A DNA stretch of 64,000 nt from an uncultured Opitutaceae bacterium (GTDB lineage Bacteria; Verrucomicrobiota; Verrucomicrobiia; Opitutales; Opitutaceae): contig CAITBM010000107.1 of the NCBI GenBank assembly GCA_903890485.1, forward strand, positions 44,339-108,338, written 5' to 3'. Both the position numbers and the translations under genes were made by a program. Shown here one piece after another: positions 62,698 to 64,000 of the stretch. The number at the start of each line of letters is the position of its first letter. Within the stretch, counting starts at the first letter, position 1. The notes under the pieces were generated by a model. The model was not told the DNA's origin, did not search any database, and saw nothing but the letters and a program-made list of their open reading frames with translations.

Positions 62698-63864
62698 TCA
62701 GAATAACGAGTTATGAATATCGAACCCAGCCGAGCTTGTATCGACGCTATATGAATATCGCGCAAAGAGCTCTGGGACAGGCACTTTCTCGAACGGAGTG
62801 ACGCTGAGAACTTGAAGGATTTCATGCAGGCTCGGCTCCAGTTTCAAAGTCTTTTTCAAAATCGCCACCAAGAGGTAGGTGCTGAGCGCAGTCCAGATTT
62901 GGATACGCACGGCGTTCTCGCTGGTGCCGACGAAAGCGCGGATGCGCAGGTGGCCTTTGATCCATTTGAAAAACAGTTCGATCTGCCAGCGAGCTCGGTA
63001 CAGGTCGGCGACCTGCTGCGCGGTCAGGCCAAAGTGATTGGTCAGAAAAACCAAGGATCGCTCGTGCTTGGCATCGTAAAAACGTACCCGGCGCAGCACG
63101 GCGGGATAGCCCTGCTTGGAGTAGAATCCGCGAAGCCGGATCGTTTGATCGGATCGCAAACCGCCGGTTCGGTCCACCGGCCGGCTCTCCACGACGTAGG
63201 ACTTCAGGTTCGATTTGGCGCGGATCACGAAGAACGCACCGGCACTGGTCAGGCGAGCGAGGCGCGTAAAATCCAAATAGCCGCGGTCCATGATGTAAAT
63301 GGCACCCGCTTCGATCGGCAGTTGGTCGAGAATGTTGACGTCGTGCACCGCGCCCTCGGTCAGAGCGACAAAAGTCGGAATCGAGCCCCGCAGGTCCAGC
63401 AGAGTGTGGAGTTTGATTGCAGCCTTGGTGGATCGAAAATGCGCCCAAGGAAACAGGCTCAGGCACAGATCGATCACGGTGGCGTCGAGCGCATAGACCG
63501 TCTGATCCAGTTCGAGGGCGAACGGCTCGGAGGCATACAGCTTGCGCGCGCGGCGAATCAGTGTCTGCGCCCAGTCGGCGTAAATGCGCCAGTCGCGCCG
63601 TTCGTTCGCGTCCGCCAACGTGCTGCGAACGACACGGCCACGGAACCCCATTTGGTAGAGCAGCGATCTGCGAGCTCCCAGCGCCGCCTCCAAATCGCGC
63701 AGACTCTCGCGAGCAGTCAGTTGGGCGAATGCCATCGCCAGCCACTGGTCGTAGCACGAAAAAGATTTGATGCACGCGTCGCCACCGTAGCGCTCGACGC
63801 AGCGGTGGAACGTCTCGTGATGGCCGAGCGACAGGACTTGAGTGAATACGGTGGGAGTGGCCAT
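62698..63864 (-). CDS. IS4-family transposase
   Basis: A 388-residue DDE transposase. Catalytic residues are Asp127 (YALDATVIDL), Asp193 (IMDRGYLDF) and Glu296. The IS4 hallmark Y-(2)-R-(3)-E-(6)-K is fully met by Y289, R292, E296 and K303 in LYRARWQIELFFKWIK. The N-terminal 80 residues carry the usual IS4 N-terminal DNA-binding region (CIKSFSCYDQWLAMAFAQLT). It looks intact, so the element may be able to move. Confidence 0.93.
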   Translation of the reverse strand: MATPTVFTQVLSLGHHETFHRCVERYGGDACIKSFSCYDQWLAMAFAQLTARESLRDLEAALGARRSLLYQMGFRGRVVRSTLADANERRDWRIYADWAQTLIRRARKLYASEPFALELDQTVYALDATVIDLCLSLFPWAHFRSTKAAIKLHTLLDLRGSIPTFVALTEGAVHDVNILDQLPIEAGAIYIMDRGYLDFTRLARLTSAGAFFVIRAKSNLKSYVVESRPVDRTGGLRSDQTIRLRGFYSKQGYPAVLRRVRFYDAKHERSLVFLTNHFGLTAQQVADLYRARWQIELFFKWIKGHLRIRAFVGTSENAVRIQIWTALSTYLLVAILKKTLKLEPSLHEILQVLSVTPFEKVPVPELFARYSYSVDTSSAGFDIHNSLF

Positions 63865-63984
63865 GGCCGGATAGAATCCGGGACATCATGGCGCATAAAA
63901 TCCGAGCGGACGCAAAATGGAGCACACTCGGAAAGCTTCGTAATTTACTTCTCAATCGAATGTTAGGAAATCAACTCAACCCGC

Positions 63985-64000
63985 ATTCCGGACAGTAGTG
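63985..64000 (-). repeat. IS4 right inverted repeat at the window edge
   Basis: ATTCCGGACAGTAGTG is the inverted copy of the left repeat. The outer end coincides with the window end, so one or two further bases of the element could lie outside. Confidence 0.75.

Larger units (their letters stand above)
62673..64000. mobile_element. IS4-family insertion sequence
   Basis: About 1.33 kb bounded by 16-bp imperfect inverted repeats (left CACTAGTGTCCGGAAT, right complement CACTACTGTCCGGAAT) enclosing one intact transposase. The right repeat ends at the last base of the window, so the right flank and any target duplication cannot be examined. The IS lies in the region upstream of ychF. Confidence 0.85.

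Overview
The window is high-GC, gene-dense DNA from a Gram-negative bacterium. Outer-membrane and envelope genes (an LptF/LptG-type LPS permease, WaaA, MurJ, signal-peptide proteins) show a diderm cell wall. DUF5069, DUF502, a Tat-exported Gfo/Idh/MocA protein, the phoH-pgpH-ybeY cluster and mostly weak Shine-Dalgarno sequences fit a Verrucomicrobiota member, possibly Opitutaceae-like. That placement is inference; no rRNA or tRNA gene is visible.

Layout. 1-7.4 kb: the 3' end of a ClpA/B-type AAA+ gene, a secreted tricorn-like protease, htpG, a VOC protein and a secreted alpha/beta hydrolase. 7.5-12.0 kb: a complete branched-chain amino acid type ABC transporter (livFGMH plus binding protein). 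12.1-17.8 kb: an LPS permease, an SDR, a ribbon-helix-helix regulator with a small unknown gene, a Gfo/Idh/MocA oxidoreductase, DUF5069, a small membrane protein and a GNAT. 17.8-23.2 kb: two operons with four-base ATGA overlaps (POT transporter plus 2OG-Fe(II) oxygenase plus GNAT; DHA2 exporter plus TPR membrane protein). 23.5-25.2 kb: a large unrecognised protein with disordered ends.

25.2-30.2 kb: a chain running pyrR-pyrB-pyrC-CPBP protease-thiL-tsaE on the minus strand. 30.2-38.3 kb: an XPD-like helicase fused to a PD-(D/E)XK-like nuclease, co-translated with a RecO-like gene, then DUF502, ybeY, pgpH, phoH and a HIT protein. 38.3-47.2 kb: a FabF-type ketosynthase, an M16 peptidase, waaA and the gap-pgk-tpiA operon. 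47.2-53.1 kb: a polyprenyl synthase, an FmdB-type zinc ribbon, murJ, a nitroreductase and an MDR reductase.

53.1-64.0 kb mixes core and accessory DNA. A GC-poorer island carries a HigBA-like toxin-antitoxin pair whose toxin is frameshifted. Then come manC, recN, the 5-oxoprolinase operon pxpBCA, and a cupredoxin plus outer-membrane protein pair behind a Fur-like box. A DUF433/DUF5615 toxin-antitoxin pair follows with a frameshifted antitoxin, then ychF, and an intact IS4-family element whose right inverted repeat is the last 16 bases of the window.

The least ordinary items are the nuclease-helicase/RecO-like pair, the unrecognised 566-residue protein, the two single-base-broken toxin-antitoxin modules, the YbeY with an Asp in place of its third zinc histidine, and the POT/2OG-oxygenase/GNAT operon. 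No CRISPR array, prophage or secondary-metabolite cluster was seen.
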